9,099 nt of DNA from assembly GCA_905203795.1 (NCBI GenBank), contig CAJKXG010000040.1:1-9099 (forward strand), given 5' to 3'. Below are positions 7,097 through 9,099 of this stretch, one piece after another. Numbering within the stretch: position 1 is the first letter of the stretch; every line of letters begins with the position of its first letter. The notes beneath the pieces were generated by a model. It saw only the letters and a list, made by a program, of their open reading frames with translations. It was not told the origin of the DNA and did not search any database. The position numbers and the translations under genes are program-made. The DNA comes from an uncultured Oscillospiraceae bacterium (GTDB lineage: Bacteria; Bacillota; Clostridia; Oscillospirales; Acutalibacteraceae).

Positions 7097-8329
7097 TTAC
7101 TCTCCCGCAACACACACGGTGAAGGTAACTAATCCGTTTTCGCAGGATACGGAAATATCGCCGTGGTGGGATGTCACAATGGATTTGGCGATGGCAAGAC
7201 CGAGCCCGTAATGATGATCCTCTCCGGTTCTGGCAAAATCCGCACGGTAAAAGCGTTCAAAAATCAAATCGCGCTGTTCCTTTGGGATTTCAGGCCCTTC
7301 GTTGGTAACCGAGAGGTATGCTTTGTTGTGTTTCGCGGTCAAAGCCACGGTTATTTTCCCGTGTTTGGTGCAGTGGGTGATCGCATTGTCCAGCAAGATA
7401 GACACCAGCCGTCCGAGTTGCTCGGCATTGCCGTGTACACATACATTTTCCGTCACCGCATCATAATGCAACTCCAGCCCCTTTTCAAAAGCAACACTCT
7501 CAAAGAGCAGCAGTTCTCCGACAACGGTTCTGCTGAAATTGACGTGTTCCATGATCGGCGTTACCTGATCCGTTTTCGCAAGCTCCATCAGTTGTTGGAT
7601 CAAGGTTGCCATGCGGCTGTTTTCAAATTGGATATTCGAGAGCCACTGATTTTCACCGATCTCCCGCGACAACATTTCCGCATTGGCGCTGACGACGGAA
7701 ACAGGCGTTTTCAGCTCATGACCGGCATCGGAAATAAACTGCTTTTGCTTCTGATAGCTTTCCTCCAGCGGTTGTACGATACGCTTTGCAAGATAAACGG
7801 AGAGGAAAAAGAGCAATACGATTGCCACGCCGCCGAAAATCAGCGTATACTCAAACAGCGTTGTCAGGCTTTCGCTGAAAATGGTATTGTCCATAAAGGC
7901 AACCAGTGTGTAGCTGTCGTTTGTCTCCACGCGGTAAACCAGACTGCCTGTCGTGCCCTGCGTTTTTCCTTTGGCAATCAGCGAGGTTGCCAGCTCGGTT
8001 AACTCCGCGGCGGAATATGTTGTACTGTTGTTGTTATCCACACGAAGAATCGTGCCACTGTCCGCAATCGTAACCGAATAGAAGGTCGAGAGGAGAAATG
8101 CATTTTCATTATAGGTGTGTTTTCCGGCACGATTTCCTTTGATTGCGAAGCCAGTATCGTTGTTTAAGCCTTTGACATTCGCGCCGATATAGCGCTCCAG
8201 CATGGCCTGATCCTGATGATAGACATCCATATAGCTGGTGTAATAAATAATGCCAAGCGTACCGATGAGAAGGAACACCAAAACAGACATGATGGAGGCG
8301 ACGATTTTGATTCTCGATTTTCTAAACAT
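7097..8329 (-). CDS. Sensor histidine kinase (HisKA/HATPase_c), no obvious HAMP domain
   Basis: 410 residues. TM1 (about 8-31) and TM2 (about 160-180) enclose an outer domain of about 130 residues, the probable signal receptor. The H-box FISDAGHELKTP places the phosphorylated histidine at H204, only about 20 residues after TM2, too short for a full HAMP domain. The ATP-binding domain has an N-box LLDNAITH (N315), a G1-like VTNEGPEIP (341-349), an F-box IFERFYRAD (356-364) and a G2 box YGLGLAIAKS (374-383). The G1 box reads NEGPEI instead of the common DNGPGI, a variant that also occurs in other kinases, so activity is expected. The start overlaps the regulator's last codons by 8 bases (ATGTTTAG) and has GAGGT six bases upstream, so translation is coupled. 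The sizeable outer domain does not fit the short-loop, intramembrane-sensing BceS type. The signal is unknown; control of the neighbouring ABC exporter is inferred. Confidence 0.92.
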   Translation of the reverse strand: MFRKSRIKIVASIMSVLVFLLIGTLGIIYYTSYMDVYHQDQAMLERYIGANVKGLNNDTGFAIKGNRAGKHTYNENAFLLSTFYSVTIADSGTILRVDNNNSTTYSAAELTELATSLIAKGKTQGTTGSLVYRVETNDSYTLVAFMDNTIFSESLTTLFEYTLIFGGVAIVLLFFLSVYLAKRIVQPLEESYQKQKQFISDAGHELKTPVSVVSANAEMLSREIGENQWLSNIQFENSRMATLIQQLMELAKTDQVTPIMEHVNFSRTVVGELLLFESVAFEKGLELHYDAVTENVCVHGNAEQLGRLVSILLDNAITHCTKHGKITVALTAKHNKAYLSVTNEGPEIPKEQRDLIFERFYRADFARTGEDHHYGLGLAIAKSIVTSHHGDISVSCENGLVTFTVCVAGE

Positions 8330-9005
8330 TCGGATACCTCAATTCATAACCAAGTCCGCGCACCGCTTTTATTTCCACAGCAGAGCCGATAAAGGCCAGT
8401 TTTTTTCGTGTAAACGACAAGTACACTTCTACATTGTTGTACTCCGCTTCACTCTCAATTCCCCAAATTTTCAGTGCCAATTGCTCGCGGCTCAGTATTT
8501 GCCCCTGATTGGCAATCAAATATTCGATCACACGATATTCTTTTTCGCGGAGGCGCACCGACTGACCGTTTTCTGTGCAGTAAAGGGTGGATGTATTGGT
8601 ATCCAGGGAAATGTCTCCGAAAGAAAGGGAGCCATCCGTGCTGTTGATCAGTCGTCTGCTGAGCGCCCTGAGCCTTGCCAGCAGTTCTTTGGTCATAAAC
8701 GGCTTCGTGAGATAATCGTCTGCTTCGCAATCCAATCCGGTCACTTTATCGTCCAGCTCCCCTTTGGCGGTCAACATCAGAATCGGCGTCTTAATGCCTG
8801 CTCGCCGAGCCTGCTTTGCAATTTCAAAACCGGATTTACCGGGCAGCATCACATCGAGAACAATGAGATCATAGAGGTTGCTTTCCACCGCCGCTGAACC
8901 GGAAATCCCGTCCGTGCATAGATCGACATCGTATTTTTCCAGGCGCAGAAGCTCCGTGAGCGCTGTGGCCATTCGCTTTTCATCTTCCACGAGAAGCAGC
9001 TTCAT
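8322..9005 (-). CDS. OmpR-family response regulator (receiver plus winged helix)
   Basis: 227 residues, the usual length. The receiver domain (about 1-115) has the acidic pair E7-D8, the phosphoacceptor D51 in LIVLDVMLPGKSG, T79 in MLTAKGE and K101 in LTKPF. The C-terminal winged helix (about 128-227) contains LREKEYRVIEYL and LSREQLALKIWG, with the recognition region NNVEVYLSFTRKKL and the closing RGLGYELR hairpin characteristic of OmpR/PhoB DNA-binding domains. All catalytic residues are present, so it should be phosphorylated by the downstream kinase. The start is fixed by AAGGAGAT (9012-9019) six bases upstream. The direct repeat before the ABC operon is its most likely target in view. 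Autoregulation is possible, but no matching repeat was seen in the part of its own promoter inside the window. Confidence 0.95.
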   Translation of the reverse strand: MKLLLVEDEKRMATALTELLRLEKYDVDLCTDGISGSAAVESNLYDLIVLDVMLPGKSGFEIAKQARRAGIKTPILMLTAKGELDDKVTGLDCEADDYLTKPFMTKELLARLRALSRRLINSTDGSLSFGDISLDTNTSTLYCTENGQSVRLREKEYRVIEYLIANQGQILSREQLALKIWGIESEAEYNNVEVYLSFTRKKLAFIGSAVEIKAVRGLGYELRYPNV

Positions 9006-9071
9006 CGTTTTATCTCCTTCCGGTCATCGGGTCGTTCTGTGAATCCTGTCTGGTATCTCTTGATAGCACCT

Positions 9072-9080
9072 ATTATACCA
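9072..9080 (-). promoter_or_regulatory. Extended -10 promoter of the regulator-kinase operon
   Basis: On the - strand TGGTATAAT combines a perfect TATAAT (9072-9077) with the TG extension (9079-9080). The -35 box would lie at or past the right edge of the window. The leader is about 60 bases before the regulator start. Confidence 0.75.
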
Positions 9081-9099
9081 TATAAAATTGATAAAAGAT

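Noticed and set aside
5415..8897. Several + strand open frames (5415-6203, 7163-8002, 8250-8897)
   Set aside because: They lie wholly or almost wholly opposite the permease, kinase and regulator genes, which show complete family motifs.
4634..9005. BceRS-BceAB type bacitracin-sensing module
   Set aside because: The permease has four membrane segments rather than ten, and the kinase has a large outer domain instead of a very short loop.

Overview
The window looks like a chromosomal segment of an anaerobic, fibre-associated Clostridia/Oscillospirales bacterium of the Ruminococcus kind. The main evidence is the first gene, a secreted protein with a type I dockerin, a threonine-rich linker and a CotH domain. 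That architecture is typical of cellulosome-forming ruminococci. The Gram-positive Shine-Dalgarno sites, extended -10 promoters and simple hairpin terminators agree. The genus is inferred from domain architecture only.

Left half (1-4380, + strand): three separately transcribed genes. (1) A dockerin-CotH protein (72-2282) has an extended -10 promoter at the window edge and a strong hairpin terminator. (2) metY, O-acetylhomoserine sulfhydrylase (2376-3656), has its own -35/-10 promoter right after that terminator. (3) A phosphoribosyltransferase-fold protein (3736-4380) has its own extended -10 promoter and a clear terminator. Its PRPP-loop lacks both acidic residues normally found there.

Middle (4381-4633): a convergent intergenic region of about 250 bases. 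It holds the terminator of the rightward gene and a 19-bp hairpin three bases past the stop codon of the leftward operon.

Right half (4634-9099, - strand): a signalling and transport module read right to left. An OmpR-type response regulator and a sensor histidine kinase overlap by 8 bases and end in a strong terminator. A second unit follows, encoding a 4-TM MacB/FtsX-type ABC permease and its ATPase. The gap between the two units carries a direct repeat with an 11-bp period, the layout expected for an OmpR-family operator. The simplest reading is a self-contained sensing and response module: the kinase senses an extracytoplasmic signal, the regulator binds the repeat, and the ABC exporter is induced. 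No membrane-fusion partner or substrate gene is in view.

The left half is visibly more GC-rich than the right half, so the module may have a different history. No RNA genes, CRISPR arrays, insertion sequences or attachment sites were seen. The most interesting points are the atypical phosphoribosyltransferase, the N-terminal dockerin on a CotH kinase-like protein, the Met/Gly/Asn-rich outer segments of the permease, and the candidate operator.
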